A stretch of DNA of 64,000 nt from DATLZU01 sp051293835 (GCA_051293835.1 JBPKMA010000009.1:91124-155123), one strand, 5' to 3'. Counted from the first letter of the stretch, positions 8,941 to 18,195 are shown. Numbers and translations: made by a program. Notes: generated by a model not told the origin, from the sequence alone.

Positions 8941-10659
8941 ATGGACACGGTTTCGAAGCCCAGTGAAGAGCAGTTGGATCGGACTACGCTCGCCGCATTG
9001 TACGAGGAGACGTTCCGAAACTTCGAGGAAGGCACCATCATCGAAGGGCGGGTCGTGGCGATCAGCAAAGACAAGGTCGTGGTCGACATTGGGTACAAAT
9101 CCGAGGGCATGATTCCCACCGACCAGTTTTCCAGCGAGGAACTGGTGACCCTGAAGGTCGGCGACCGGCTACAGGTCTATATCGAGGAGCGCGAGGACGC
9201 CGAAGGAAATCTGGTTCTTTCCAAGGAAAAAGCGGACAAGATGAAAATTTGGGAAGAACTGGAACGAATCTACAAGGAAGAAAAGAGCATTGAGGGCAAG
9301 ATCATTTCACGGATCAAGGGTGGCATGATGGTCGACATCGGGGTCAAGGCGTTCCTGCCCGGATCGCAGATCGACCTCCATCCGGTGCGTGACTTGGATT
9401 CCCTTATTGGGAAGACCTTTCCCTTCAAGATCATCAAAATCAATCACCGGCGCGGGAATGTGGTCGTTTCGCGACGCGTTCTACTAGAAGAAACGCGGGA
9501 CAAGAAACGGCAGACCACGCTGTCTACCTTGAAAGAAGGACAGCTGATTCAGGGCACGGTCAAAAACATCACCGATTACGGGGCGTTCATCGATCTGGGC
9601 GGTATTGACGGGTTGCTGCACATCACCGATATGTCATGGGGAAGGATCGGTCATCCTTCCGAACTCTTCGCTGTTGGCGACAAGGTCGAAGTGACCGTGT
9701 TGAAGTACGATCGAGAAACCGGCCGTATTTCGCTCGGTCTGAAACAGAAATCGGCTGACCCTTGGACTACCGCGGCGACCAAGTATCCGGTCGGCGCACG
9801 TGTGCGTGGGAAAGTCGTCAGCCTGACGGACTACGGCGCATTTGTGGAACTGGAGCCGGGTGTGGAAGGTCTGGTGCATGTCTCCGAAATGTCCTGGACG
9901 CACGAAGTTCGCCATCCCTCGCGCGTCGTCTCGGTGGGCGATCAGGTCGAAGCCGTCGTGCTTAATGTCGATCCTGCCAACCGCAAGATATCCCTGGGGA
10001 TGAAACAAACGGCCCCCAATCCTTGGGACATGGTCGAAGCCAAGTATCCTCCGGGAACCCGCGTCGAGGGTAAGGTGAAAAGCTTAACCGATTTCGGAGC
10101 CTTCATCGGGCTGGAGGAAGGTATCGATGGGCTGATCCATATTTCGGACATGTCCTGGACCAAGCATATCAAGCATCCCTCCGAGCTTTTCAAGAAAGGC
10201 CAGAAAGTGGAAGCGGTGGTGCTCCGAATCGACAAAGAAAAAGAACGTCTTTCGCTCGGTTACAAGCAACTCACCCGCGACCCGTGGGAAGTCGACATCC
10301 CCGGTCGCTACCGCGTCGGCGATTCTGCCACGGGGAAGGTCACGAAGATCGCCGACTTCGGTATTTTCGTCGAGTTGGAAGGGGGTGTGGAAGGACTCAT
10401 TCACATCAGTGAAGCAGCGCTCGAGCCGCAGATGCGCTTGGAAGACAAGTTCAAACTGCAGGATGAGGTGACCGCCAAGATTATCAAGGTCGATCGGGAG
10501 GAACGAAAGATCGCGTTGAGCCTCCGGGATCATCAGCTAGAGATCGAACGAAGACAGGTGGACGAATTCCACGCGGCGCAGGGTTCGCTTGACCAAAGCC
10601 TAGGCCGGATGGCGAAACAAAGTCGGAAGCGAGGGCAGACCGAATCCGCTGAAAGTTGA
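8941..10659 (+). CDS. rpsA: 30S ribosomal protein S1
   Basis: S1 binds mRNA on the small subunit and aids initiation. The 572-residue product has six S1 (OB-fold) domains. The repeat cores are easily seen from domain 3 onward as DYGAFIDLGGIDGLLH, DYGAFVELEPGVEGLVH, DFGAFIGLEEGIDGLIH and DFGIFVELEGGVEGLIH, each followed by a conserved SLG(L/M/Y)KQ or ALSLR turn. The N-terminal domains 1 and 2 are more divergent, as usual for the ribosome-binding end. A GGAGGA stretch lies upstream of ATG 8941. Confidence 0.97.
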   Translation: MDTVSKPSEEQLDRTTLAALYEETFRNFEEGTIIEGRVVAISKDKVVVDIGYKSEGMIPTDQFSSEELVTLKVGDRLQVYIEEREDAEGNLVLSKEKADKMKIWEELERIYKEEKSIEGKIISRIKGGMMVDIGVKAFLPGSQIDLHPVRDLDSLIGKTFPFKIIKINHRRGNVVVSRRVLLEETRDKKRQTTLSTLKEGQLIQGTVKNITDYGAFIDLGGIDGLLHITDMSWGRIGHPSELFAVGDKVEVTVLKYDRETGRISLGLKQKSADPWTTAATKYPVGARVRGKVVSLTDYGAFVELEPGVEGLVHVSEMSWTHEVRHPSRVVSVGDQVEAVVLNVDPANRKISLGMKQTAPNPWDMVEAKYPPGTRVEGKVKSLTDFGAFIGLEEGIDGLIHISDMSWTKHIKHPSELFKKGQKVEAVVLRIDKEKERLSLGYKQLTRDPWEVDIPGRYRVGDSATGKVTKIADFGIFVELEGGVEGLIHISEAALEPQMRLEDKFKLQDEVTAKIIKVDREERKIALSLRDHQLEIERRQVDEFHAAQGSLDQSLGRMAKQSRKRGQTESAES

Positions 10660-10738
10660 CGACGAGTCGTGCTGGTCAGAGACGCTTTATCCGTTCAGGA
10701 CCCAGCCCGCGGTGTAATCGGAAAACGGATCGCAACCT

Positions 10739-11638
10739 ATGATCGATGACGCTACCGAAAAGCCGACCCCTCGTCGACGACCGTTGCGGCTACTTCTCTG
10801 GGTGGTCGTGATCGGGCTGGGGATAACCATCCTAATCAACCTGATCTTTCCCGATCTGGATCTCTCCTGGGAGGACCGGATTGCCCTGATTCGGGTGGAA
10901 GGGGTGATCCTGGACGCTCAGCCCACCGTTGGGGAACTCAAGAAATTCGGCGACAGCCCGTCCGTCAAAGCGATTGTCCTACGCATCGACAGTCCTGGTG
11001 GCGGCGTTGTGCCTTCCCAGGAAATCTATGATGCGGTCAAACGGGTGCGGAACAAGAGCAACAAGGCTGTTGTGGCTTCCATGGGAACCGTGGCGGCATC
11101 TGGCGGCTATTACATCGCCTGTGCGACCGATCGAATCATCGCCAATCCCGGTACGTTGACCGGCAGCATCGGTGTGATCATGGAGATGGCCAACGTGGAA
11201 GGGTTGTTGAAAAAAATCGGGGTCGAGGGTGTCGTGATCAAAAGCGGCCGGTTCAAGGATATCGGATCTCCTCTCCGGAAGATGAGCGATGAAGATCGAC
11301 GGCTCCTGCAGGCCGTTATGGACGACGTCCACCAACAGTTCATTCAAGCGGTAGCCGAGGGCCGCTCGTTGGATGTCGCGGAGGTCCAATCCTTAGCCGA
11401 CGGACGGATCTTCACGGGACGCCAGGCGAAAGAGGCGAAACTGGTCGACGAGTTGGGCGATCTGGACGATGCGATCCGGTTGGCTGCCGATCTGGCGGGA
11501 ATCGAGGGCGAGCCTCGGGTGGTCGAACCGCGGCGCCGATTCTCGATCCGTGAGCTGCTCGAATCTCGGCTGTTCGGCGGTCTTCCGAAGATCGATTTGC
11601 AGACTGGGGTCAGCCTCAAATACCTGATGGCGTTCTAA
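10739..11638 (+). CDS. sppA: Signal peptide peptidase SppA (36 kDa type)
   Basis: Membrane-anchored serine protease that degrades leftover signal peptides. The product is 299 residues with one N-terminal transmembrane helix (about residues 18-38). It has the S49 motifs LRIDSPGGGVVPSQEIYDA, the nucleophile in TVAASGGYYIA, SLTGSIGVI-like TLTGSIGVI, and the general-base lysine in SGRFKDIGSP. It is the short single-domain form with both catalytic residues. It follows rpsA by 79 bases and precedes the HU gene. Confidence 0.94.
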   Translation: MIDDATEKPTPRRRPLRLLLWVVVIGLGITILINLIFPDLDLSWEDRIALIRVEGVILDAQPTVGELKKFGDSPSVKAIVLRIDSPGGGVVPSQEIYDAVKRVRNKSNKAVVASMGTVAASGGYYIACATDRIIANPGTLTGSIGVIMEMANVEGLLKKIGVEGVVIKSGRFKDIGSPLRKMSDEDRRLLQAVMDDVHQQFIQAVAEGRSLDVAEVQSLADGRIFTGRQAKEAKLVDELGDLDDAIRLAADLAGIEGEPRVVEPRRRFSIRELLESRLFGGLPKIDLQTGVSLKYLMAF

Positions 11639-11679
11639 CCTGAGACCGGCACATCACGCGTCAAGAAGGAGCGCACGCC

Positions 11680-11958
11680 ATGACGAAAGCACAGATCATC
11701 GAGCGGATTTCTGAACAAGTCACCACGCTGACAAAGCGACAGGCGGAGATTGTGGTAAATACGGTCTTCAATAGCATCCGTGACTCGCTTAAAAAAGGTG
11801 ATAAAACCGAGATCCGAGGCTTCGGCAGTTTTCGCCTCCGTGCGCGGCGGATGAAAGAGGGACGCAATCCCAAAACCGGCGCGACGGTGGCCGTGCCCGC
11901 AAAGAAAGTTCCCTTCTTTAAAGCCGGCAAGGAGCTGAAAGAACTCCTCAACAAGTAA
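11680..11958 (+). CDS. HU/IHF family DNA-binding protein
   Basis: A 92-residue nucleoid protein with the DNABII pattern: helical dimerisation region at 1-45, then IRGFGSFRLRARR and GRNPKTGATVAVPAKKVPFFKAGK forming the beta arms that bend DNA. The R-x-GRNP-K-TG arm tip is intact. Whether it is HU or an IHF-beta-like subunit cannot be settled from the sequence alone; the position after rpsA and sppA resembles ihfB in proteobacteria. A GGAG ribosome site lies about 8 bases before ATG. Confidence 0.93.
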   Translation: MTKAQIIERISEQVTTLTKRQAEIVVNTVFNSIRDSLKKGDKTEIRGFGSFRLRARRMKEGRNPKTGATVAVPAKKVPFFKAGKELKELLNK

Positions 11959-11984
11959 CCGCTAGACGGAAAGGAAAAGGGGCC

Positions 11985-12995
11985 ATGGGGTCGCTCGAAT
12001 CCCAGGGATCGCCCGTCGCCTCCGACATCCGCTGGACGGAAGACGCGCTTCAACGCCTGGAGCGTGCCCCGGCATTCCTCCGAGGAATGGTCCGGCGCCT
12101 GGCGGAAAAGAAGGCGCGCGAATTGGGTTACCCCGAAATTACGGCGCAGATCCTGGAACAGTTTAAGAGCCAGATGATGGGGCGTATGGGCGGCGAGGCC
12201 GATATGGCCGCCGCCGCCGAGCAAATGGCGAAAGGTCGTCTTCCCTGGACCGCCGCGGCTCGTGAACGGCTGGAGGCCGTCCCGGAATTTATGCGTCATA
12301 TGATCAAGCAGATCGCCGAAGAGATCGCTCAGGAACGCGGCCACCTCGAGGTCAACGTCGATCTCTTCGAAAAAGTTGAGGCCTTGGGTGACATCCAAGA
12401 ACCGGAGGGGCCGCCGATCGAATGGACGGAGAAAGCATTGGCCCGCCTCCAGCAGAAAATCAAGGATGCGCCGGCGATCGCGCTAGATTTTGTGCGGGAT
12501 ATGCTCAAGCGCGATGCCGAGGACTTAGCCCGTGAAAGAGGGTTAAACCGCATCGACGAGACGACGTTAATCCAGTTGTGGAACTCTCCGCAGGAGCGGA
12601 TCGCCTGGACCGATGAAGCATGGAAGAGGCTTCAGGCCTCTCCGGATTTCGTTCGGAGCGGCATCCGCAAGGCGGCCGAGCGCCGAGCACGCAAGTTGGG
12701 GCTCAAGGAGATCGATTCCGCTCATCTTACAATGTTTCGAAATCAGGCGATGATGAAGGCGGTGAAGCGCATCCGGTCGTTCGGCTACGACGAGCTGACC
12801 TTCGATGCGTTCGCGACGGCGCTCCAGAAGACCAAGCGTCTCCAGGGCAACGAACAGGCGGAGAAACGTCTACAGGAAATCCGCGCGTATTTCAACGATC
12901 CGGCCACTAAGAAGCCGGAAGGAGGCACCCTGGGTGCCGAATTGATGGAGCGGTTCCGAAAGTACCTCAAGGGGGAGGGCCCTCTCGACGTGTAA
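11985..12995 (+). CDS. Four-repeat PCP reductase-type domain protein
   Basis: A 336-residue protein made of four related units of about 45-50 residues. Each begins with a W-T-x-x-A-x-x-R-L signature: near residues 12, 82, 145 and 207. Each continues with a short proline-containing turn, then F-(V/M/L)-R-x-(M/I)-(I/V)-x-x-x-(A/V)-E and A-x-x-x-G. This pattern matches the small helical domain found at the end of light-independent protochlorophyllide reductase subunit B (PF08369-like). There is no catalytic reductase part. The gene sits 26 bases after HU, so a role with nucleic acid or with metal/cofactor sensing is possible but unproven. The fourth unit is followed by a helical tail. Confidence 0.75.
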   Translation: MGSLESQGSPVASDIRWTEDALQRLERAPAFLRGMVRRLAEKKARELGYPEITAQILEQFKSQMMGRMGGEADMAAAAEQMAKGRLPWTAAARERLEAVPEFMRHMIKQIAEEIAQERGHLEVNVDLFEKVEALGDIQEPEGPPIEWTEKALARLQQKIKDAPAIALDFVRDMLKRDAEDLARERGLNRIDETTLIQLWNSPQERIAWTDEAWKRLQASPDFVRSGIRKAAERRARKLGLKEIDSAHLTMFRNQAMMKAVKRIRSFGYDELTFDAFATALQKTKRLQGNEQAEKRLQEIRAYFNDPATKKPEGGTLGAELMERFRKYLKGEGPLDV

Positions 12996-13182
12996 TCCGC
13001 ACCGCCTTTGCCGCCTACCCCACCTCAAACTGCCCAGTCGCTTGAGTCCAGGCAGGACCCGGAAGGTTCCTGGCGCACTCGCACAATGGTTGATGCCTGC
13101 TCTCCCGGGCAGCTGGTCATGTCCAGTCTCCATTGTTATCGACTTGAAGACAGCCTGCCACAAGCGTAGGGTAAAATGCAGT

Positions 13183-13791
13183 ATGTCCGCGCAACGATCC
13201 CATAGGCTGAAGAGAGCGATGGCGGCGGGGCTGTGCTGGGCTGCCGCGACCGGTTGCGCGACGGCGTTGGAGCGAGAAGGACGGTGCTTGGCCAGTCTCA
13301 CTCACGAGTTTTTATCAGCCTATCATGAAATCCAGCGCTTAGAGCGGGAATGGCGTGCGGAGATGCAGGCCAGACAGGAAGGCTGGTTTCGCAGGAACGG
13401 CTCCTCGCTGCGTTTCCACCCGGTGCCAATCACCGATGCACGGTCCCCCGAATGGTATGAGCCTCCCCCGACGGAACGAGAGGAGCGGGCCTTCGCCAAA
13501 TTGGCGGAAGCGAAGGCTCGCTACCGCGACACGATGACGTGGTACGGCCTGGTCTACGAGCGGTTTCGCACACGGCTGGAGGAAGATCAGCTCCTGTCCG
13601 AAACCCAAGCCGTGCTCTTCACGAATCCCGCGGTCATTTTCTATCCCATCGTGCGCTGGAACATCCGTTCCGTTTTGTGGGACGGTATCGATCCGGATGC
13701 CGACACCGACCCTGTCACTCGTTTCTGTCGAACCCGCCTAGCCGCTCTGTCTCGTGTTGTTGCAGATGATCCCGTGGCTTGGAGGCGGTAG
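13183..13791 (+). CDS. Putative lipoprotein, hypothetical
   Basis: No family recognised. From ATG 13183 the product is about 202 residues. A basic N-terminus and a short hydrophobic stretch end in the lipobox-like AATGC (Cys about residue 25), so it is probably lipid-anchored. The middle is highly charged and helical (EIQRLEREWRAEMQARQE), and the C-terminal part has aromatic and proline-rich patches (FYPIVRWNIRSVLWDG). An in-frame start at 13042 exists, but the lipoprotein signal and a TAGGG ribosome site favour 13183. The 187-base gap before it holds nothing clear. Confidence 0.55.
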   Translation: MSAQRSHRLKRAMAAGLCWAAATGCATALEREGRCLASLTHEFLSAYHEIQRLEREWRAEMQARQEGWFRRNGSSLRFHPVPITDARSPEWYEPPPTEREERAFAKLAEAKARYRDTMTWYGLVYERFRTRLEEDQLLSETQAVLFTNPAVIFYPIVRWNIRSVLWDGIDPDADTDPVTRFCRTRLAALSRVVADDPVAWRR

Positions 13792-13884
13792 GCGGCTGGC
13801 TGGCGCGTGCCTTTGTGGCGAAGTCAGGAAGAGTTTTTGCCGAGACAGGCGGAGAGAAGAATGTTGCAGTGTGGATAAAGGAGT

Positions 13885-14205
13885 TCAGTGCGTGACAGGC
13901 TGCTTCGGCCAGAATTTATGGCGGATCTGCGGTAACGGGACGTTCTCCATATTGGGGATGTCGTATAAACACCGGTCAATGGTCTCCACTTCTTCTTTTG
14001 TCAGTTCCAGCACAACCTTCTTCTTCCAAAACTGATCCAAGATGGTGTAATCGCTGACCTGGGGTTTTTCCGCCAAAAGGGCTTGCATCTTCTTGAAACC
14101 CGCCGTGTCGACGCCGGGAATTCGCCCCTTGTTTCTGTCGATGCACCATTTCAACACTTCGGCGATCCCGTACATGGTTAACTCGATCTGCACTGTGTCA
14201 CTCAT
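13885..14205 (-). CDS. Conserved-looking hypothetical protein, 106 aa
   Basis: No family recognised. A soluble, charged protein with no signal peptide. The ATG at 14205 (complement) is preceded by a very strong purine-rich ribosome site, GAGGGGGGAG. The composition (KWCIDRNKGRIPG, LELTKEEVETIDRCLYDIP) looks like a real folded protein. It is transcribed against both neighbours, so it is a single-gene unit. Confidence 0.65.
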   Translation of the reverse strand: MSDTVQIELTMYGIAEVLKWCIDRNKGRIPGVDTAGFKKMQALLAEKPQVSDYTILDQFWKKKVVLELTKEEVETIDRCLYDIPNMENVPLPQIRHKFWPKQPVTH

Positions 14206-14407
14206 GGTTCTCCCCCCTCAATGAGTGACATTTTAATGCAGCCGTTTTCGATTTTTCAAACGATCTGGCGCTCAATCCCTTTGGCCAGTCAAACCGGGAC
14301 GATCCCACCGGCGCTGGTTTGACCTGCGCTGGATCTCCGTTGCGAACAGTGCGGTTCACTTTGTATACTCCCTCCCATCGTTCTGCCACGAGGGCAGTGG
14401 GTCGCTG

Positions 14408-15655
14408 ATGCGCCAAGGGTACCCTGAGGCATTCCGGATCAGTACTGACAGAACCGCTCGGAGACGGGCCAAGTTGATCGGCTGGTCCGGCTCATTCCTC
14501 GCCGCTGTGAGTCTGCTATTTCCCTCCGCTTTTCCGGGAATCAGCGGCTGCGCCAGGAAAGACTCCTATGTCCCTCCCGATTTGTTTTACCTGTTCGCCA
14601 GCTATCCAGTGGGCAAAAACCCGACCTCGGTCACTCCGGCCGATTTCAATGGCGACGGGTTCACCGATCTGATGACCACCAACATCGGCGGGAATACCCT
14701 GTCGCTGCTTATCGGCAACGGTGACGGCACGTTCAAAGATCAGGTACAGATCAACGTGTGCAAAGAGCCGCGCGCACTGGCGGCCAGGGATTTCGATGGG
14801 GACGAGAGGCTGGATGTTGCGATTGCCTGCTCCGGCAGCGATCAGGTGGCGATCTATTATGGACGTGCCGGCGGCGCTTTTCAGGAAGGACCTCGCTATG
14901 CAGTCCACCGGACGCCTGTGTCTGTCGCCAGCGACGATCTGAATGGCGATCAGAAGCCGGACCTTGTCGTGGCCTTGCGGAACGACAAGATCAAGATCTT
15001 TTTAGGAACAGGAAGAGGACAATTCGAAGAAGGACAGCAATATGAGTACGGCGACACCCCGACGTCGGTCGCGCTCGCCGATCTCAACGGGGACAGCCAC
15101 GTCGATCTGGCGGTTACCAACGGAGGGCCGATGTCGAGCGCCGTTTCTATTTGGATCGGCAACGGCGATGGGACGTTTCGCGATCCTACTGATTATCGAA
15201 CCGGCAAGCGTCCGTTGGGTGTGAGCTTTGCCGACTTCAACAATGACCGTATCTGGGATCTCCTCGTGATCAACGGCGATAAGGACACGTTTACGATCTT
15301 CCTCGGAAACGGCAACGCAACGTTTCAGAATGGGAAGGACTCCGGGGCCGATGCTGGTCCGAATTTTGGCCTCGCGAAGGACTTCAATGGAGATCATGTC
15401 CCCGATGTGGCCATTGTGAATCTCCAATCGAATAATCTGTCGATTCTCTTCGGCAAAGGCGACGGGACCTTCGAGTACCCGCCGCGGAACTATCGCACGA
15501 AAGCGGGACCGTTTGCCCTTGCGGAGTTTCATGTGACGACCAAGGATGAAGAAGAACCGGGTCTGGTCACGGCAGACAACGGAGCCGGCACCGTTTCGAT
15601 ATTTCTCCACCGTGGCCTCAAGGCGTTGGCGTCACCGGACCACCGTCAAGGATGA
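14408..15655 (+). CDS. FG-GAP/VCBS repeat lipoprotein
   Basis: A 415-residue exported protein. A basic N-terminus, a hydrophobic core and the lipobox-like GISGC (Cys near residue 48) indicate a lipoprotein. The rest is a series of about seven beta-propeller repeats, each with a calcium-binding loop of the type D-(F/L)-N-G-D-x-x-x-D-(L/V): DFNGDGFTDL, DFDGDERLDV, DLNGDQKPDL, DLNGDSHVDL, DFNNDRIWDL and DFNGDHVPDV, alternating with GNGDGTF motifs. Such propellers usually mediate cell-surface binding. The ligand is unknown. A TGTATACT -10-like box lies at 14362-14369. Confidence 0.85.
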   Translation: MRQGYPEAFRISTDRTARRRAKLIGWSGSFLAAVSLLFPSAFPGISGCARKDSYVPPDLFYLFASYPVGKNPTSVTPADFNGDGFTDLMTTNIGGNTLSLLIGNGDGTFKDQVQINVCKEPRALAARDFDGDERLDVAIACSGSDQVAIYYGRAGGAFQEGPRYAVHRTPVSVASDDLNGDQKPDLVVALRNDKIKIFLGTGRGQFEEGQQYEYGDTPTSVALADLNGDSHVDLAVTNGGPMSSAVSIWIGNGDGTFRDPTDYRTGKRPLGVSFADFNNDRIWDLLVINGDKDTFTIFLGNGNATFQNGKDSGADAGPNFGLAKDFNGDHVPDVAIVNLQSNNLSILFGKGDGTFEYPPRNYRTKAGPFALAEFHVTTKDEEEPGLVTADNGAGTVSIFLHRGLKALASPDHRQG

Positions 15656-15808
15656 GCCGGGTATCGCGGAACGGCTTTGGCCCGGTGCCGGAAATTCCGA
15701 GCGATTCTTGACAGGGTGGAGAGCCTACGTTAGAGTGGCCTCCAACGCGCGGTTGACTTCCCAACCAACAAGCGGTTCCCATCACGCTGAGCTGATCATC
15801 GATCTCCG

Positions 15809-16009
15809 GTGAGAACGTTTCTGTGGTGGTTCAGTATGGGATCGCTCACAACTTTGTCGGTCCTGATGGTGCAAGGGGGTGTCCGAGACCTTCTCTATGG
15901 TACGCATCCAGCGGGCGGCCCGAGCGCGTATCTTTCCTTCGCGGTTACGATCTTGGGCGGCGGGCTATTGGCCGGCTGCATTGCGTTGATTCTGAACCGG
16001 CTGCGGTGA
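15809..16009 (+). CDS. Small membrane protein, hypothetical
   Basis: A 66-residue frame with two predicted hydrophobic segments (about residues 4-24 and 41-62) joined by a short polar loop. It starts at a GTG with no obvious ribosome site; ATG at 15836 is an alternative. The 153 bases before it hold nothing recognised. It may be co-transcribed with the small zinc-ribbon gene that follows. Confidence 0.4.
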   Translation: MRTFLWWFSMGSLTTLSVLMVQGGVRDLLYGTHPAGGPSAYLSFAVTILGGGLLAGCIALILNRLR

Positions 16010-16039
16010 ATAAGGCCGCCTTTCGTTAGCGCCAGGTCC

Positions 16040-16228
16040 ATGCACTGTTTGAAATGCAACGGATTTATGATGATCGAGCGGCATTACACGCTCGTCAACC
16101 GACGCTTGTACGCCCGTTGTTTGAACTGCGGCTTTTGGCTCGATTTGGCCGACCTGCTGCGGTTTTTCCATAAAGTTCTCGAGAGCGGATTCCGCGGGTC
16201 AAAGGTCCGGGAATACTACCCGCTGTAG
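16040..16228 (+). CDS. Small CxxC/CxxC zinc-ribbon-like protein
   Basis: A 62-residue protein with CLKC at residues 3-6 and CLNC at residues 27-30, spaced as in a small zinc ribbon. The remainder is hydrophobic and basic (LLRFFHKVLES). An AGG ribosome-like site lies before ATG 16040. The function is unknown; small ribbons of this type often regulate or pair with nucleic acids or enzymes. Confidence 0.55.
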   Translation: MHCLKCNGFMMIERHYTLVNRRLYARCLNCGFWLDLADLLRFFHKVLESGFRGSKVREYYPL

Positions 16229-16247
16229 CTTTCGCTGATCATTGCCG

Positions 16248-17201
16248 ATGCGCCTATCCACAGGCTGTGTGACTAAGGAAAGCGGAAAAGACGACTGTCT
16301 CCGCGGTGTGAGAACGAGCGGGCTGATCGTATTGCTGGCTGTGTGGTGGTTGGTCCAGTCCGTTTTGACGGCTGCCGCTGAAGCGGTTCCCGCGTCCATA
16401 CAGCGGCCGCAGTTCGCTCAGGAAACGAAGGCGCCGCGTTCTTTGCCCTGGCGTCGGATTCCCGCGCGCGGTGTGCTGCTTAAGGACCTCAACACCGGGC
16501 GCGTCCTGTATGAATTCGAAGCTTCGAAGCGCCTATCGCCGGCGAGTTTGACTAAAATCATGTCGGCGTTGATCATCTTGGAATACGGCAATTTAGACGA
16601 TCAAGTCATCGTCAGCCCTTGGGCGGCGCGTGCCCCCAAGATTCGCTTGGGGCTGAAGGCCGGACAGGTGTTTCGGCTGGAAGATTTGCTGAAGGCGATG
16701 TTGATCGTGTCGGCCAACGATGCCTGCTTGGCGGCCGTCGAGCATGTCGGCGGGAATGAAGAACAATTTGTGCTGCTGATGAACGCCAAGGCCAGCGCGT
16801 TGGGCCTAACGGACACGCACTTCAGCAACGGGTGCGGATTCGACGCACCGGATCACTACTCGACTGCTGAAGACCTGGCCAAGCTGAGCGAGTTCGCCCT
16901 CCGGCATCCTGTCTTCAAGCAGTTGGTACGAGCAGAGCGAGAGATCATCACACCCGTTAACGACAGCCGCCCTTATCTCCTCCGAAACACCAACCGTCTC
17001 CTTGGAACTGTGCCCGGTGTCGAGGGAGTGAAGACCGGGTTCACCTCCAAAGCCGGGCGATGCTTGGTCGCGAAGGTCTCTCAGGACGGGAGAGACCTCC
17101 TGCTCGTGCTCCTTAACGCCAAGCGCCGTTGGACGACCGCGTTGCGCCTAATCCGTTTTGGGCTCGACGTGCTCGACGACAAACCGGATGCGCTTCGGTA
17201 A
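16248..17201 (+). CDS. dacA: D-alanyl-D-alanine carboxypeptidase (PBP5/DacA family)
   Basis: A periplasmic serine peptidase that trims the pentapeptide of peptidoglycan. The product is about 317 residues with an N-terminal hydrophobic export signal (LIVLLAVWWLVQSVLT). It shows all three active-site motifs: SLTK (nucleophile and base), SAND (the SxN motif) and KTG in GVKTGFTSKAG. It is shorter than E. coli DacA (about 400 residues) and lacks most of the C-terminal beta domain and amphipathic anchor, resembling compact DacB/DacF-type enzymes. ATG at 16248 is preferred over TTG at 16242. Confidence 0.92.
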   Translation: MRLSTGCVTKESGKDDCLRGVRTSGLIVLLAVWWLVQSVLTAAAEAVPASIQRPQFAQETKAPRSLPWRRIPARGVLLKDLNTGRVLYEFEASKRLSPASLTKIMSALIILEYGNLDDQVIVSPWAARAPKIRLGLKAGQVFRLEDLLKAMLIVSANDACLAAVEHVGGNEEQFVLLMNAKASALGLTDTHFSNGCGFDAPDHYSTAEDLAKLSEFALRHPVFKQLVRAEREIITPVNDSRPYLLRNTNRLLGTVPGVEGVKTGFTSKAGRCLVAKVSQDGRDLLLVLLNAKRRWTTALRLIRFGLDVLDDKPDALR

Positions 17202-17203
17202 GC

Positions 17204-17623
17204 TCACAGCGGAAATCGCGGAGGCAGCCTTGCATCCTGGTAAGTCAGAATGCGACGGCGCCCGTCTTCGTCGGACTGGACAATGAGCAGCAAGCGGGTC
17301 CCGGCCTCGACGAGCTTAAGCCGGGCGAACTGCTCTGAATCGAGCGCGTAGAGAAGTAACAGGAACTCTCCTTCGATGGACCGCCATTCCTTCCGATTCG
17401 GCACGGAGACGTCCAGACGCATTTCCCAATCAAGCCACACCGCCTCCTCGGCCTCGTCGATTAAGCGGACTCGCCCTTGAATGGTGGTTGGTTCGTGGAA
17501 GTCGAGGAGGGCGAGTCCCGCGTCAAACGGAGACCTCTCCTCAGGAAAAACCGCTATTCCTTCCTGAGTGGCGGATGGAAATTGAGCAAAGAAAAAACTA
17601 GCCACAATGATGTCCGCCCACAT
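17204..17623 (-). CDS. Hypothetical secreted protein, 139 aa
   Basis: No family recognised. The N-terminus is hydrophobic (DIIVASFFFAQFPSA) and could be a signal peptide. The rest is an acidic, beta-rich protein with many Glu and Leu residues. It lies tail-to-tail with dacA, separated by only two bases, and upstream (in its own direction) of nothing obvious. It may be co-transcribed with the next minus-strand secreted gene that ends at 17665. Confidence 0.5.
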   Translation of the reverse strand: MWADIIVASFFFAQFPSATQEGIAVFPEERSPFDAGLALLDFHEPTTIQGRVRLIDEAEEAVWLDWEMRLDVSVPNRKEWRSIEGEFLLLLYALDSEQFARLKLVEAGTRLLLIVQSDEDGRRRILTYQDARLPPRFPL

Positions 17624-17664
17624 AAATCAGTACGGCGGGCTGCCGGATCTCGAGAAGCACGCTG

Positions 17665-18195
17665 TTATCGCGGAAGCGTAAATTCGATGCTGACGTCTTT
17701 GCCGAGATAATTCACCAGGATCCCTTGTTTCTCGTAGTTCAAAACCGCCCCCATCACGTTTTCGTCGCCGTAGTCTTCCTTACCAAGCAGCTTCCGAATG
17801 TCGTCCGGGCTTTCACTATTGAGGACATTTCGGAGGATTCCCCGAGTCTTGTAGGCAAAGCGGTTGTTGATGAAAATGAGATCGACTTTCCCGTCCAGTA
17901 TCCGCACGCCAGCCATAGGACCGGTCGGTTTGCGTTGATCGCGCAGGAGAATAAACGTCGCCTCCTGCTCGGCTACGACACCAGGTATCTTCTCGTTGAC
18001 CAAAATGTCCACCGCTTTGCCTTCTGGATCACCCAGTTTGACGCCGAATAGGGATATATCAGTGCTGACGACGGCTTTTGGATCCATCACGTCATTCTTG
18101 CTCAGCTCATACGGCTCGGCTGGGAGAACGGATGGATTCCAGACGACAGTGAAAGCGACAAGCAAACCCAGCACCACACCCTGTCTCTCAATCAT
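17665..18195 (-). CDS. Hypothetical secreted protein, 176 aa
   Basis: No family recognised. ATG at 18195 is chosen because GAGGAGG lies 5 bases upstream; an in-frame ATG at 18216 has none. A signal peptide (VVLGLLVAFTVVWNPSVLPAEP) is followed by a mature domain with FGVKLGDPEGKAVDILV and DIRKLLGKEDYGDENV, a pattern seen in small periplasmic proteins that use a repeated 'link to a lookup of a modifier' fold such as BamE-like domains. That similarity is only suggestive. Confidence 0.6.
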   Translation of the reverse strand: MIERQGVVLGLLVAFTVVWNPSVLPAEPYELSKNDVMDPKAVVSTDISLFGVKLGDPEGKAVDILVNEKIPGVVAEQEATFILLRDQRKPTGPMAGVRILDGKVDLIFINNRFAYKTRGILRNVLNSESPDDIRKLLGKEDYGDENVMGAVLNYEKQGILVNYLGKDVSIEFTLPR

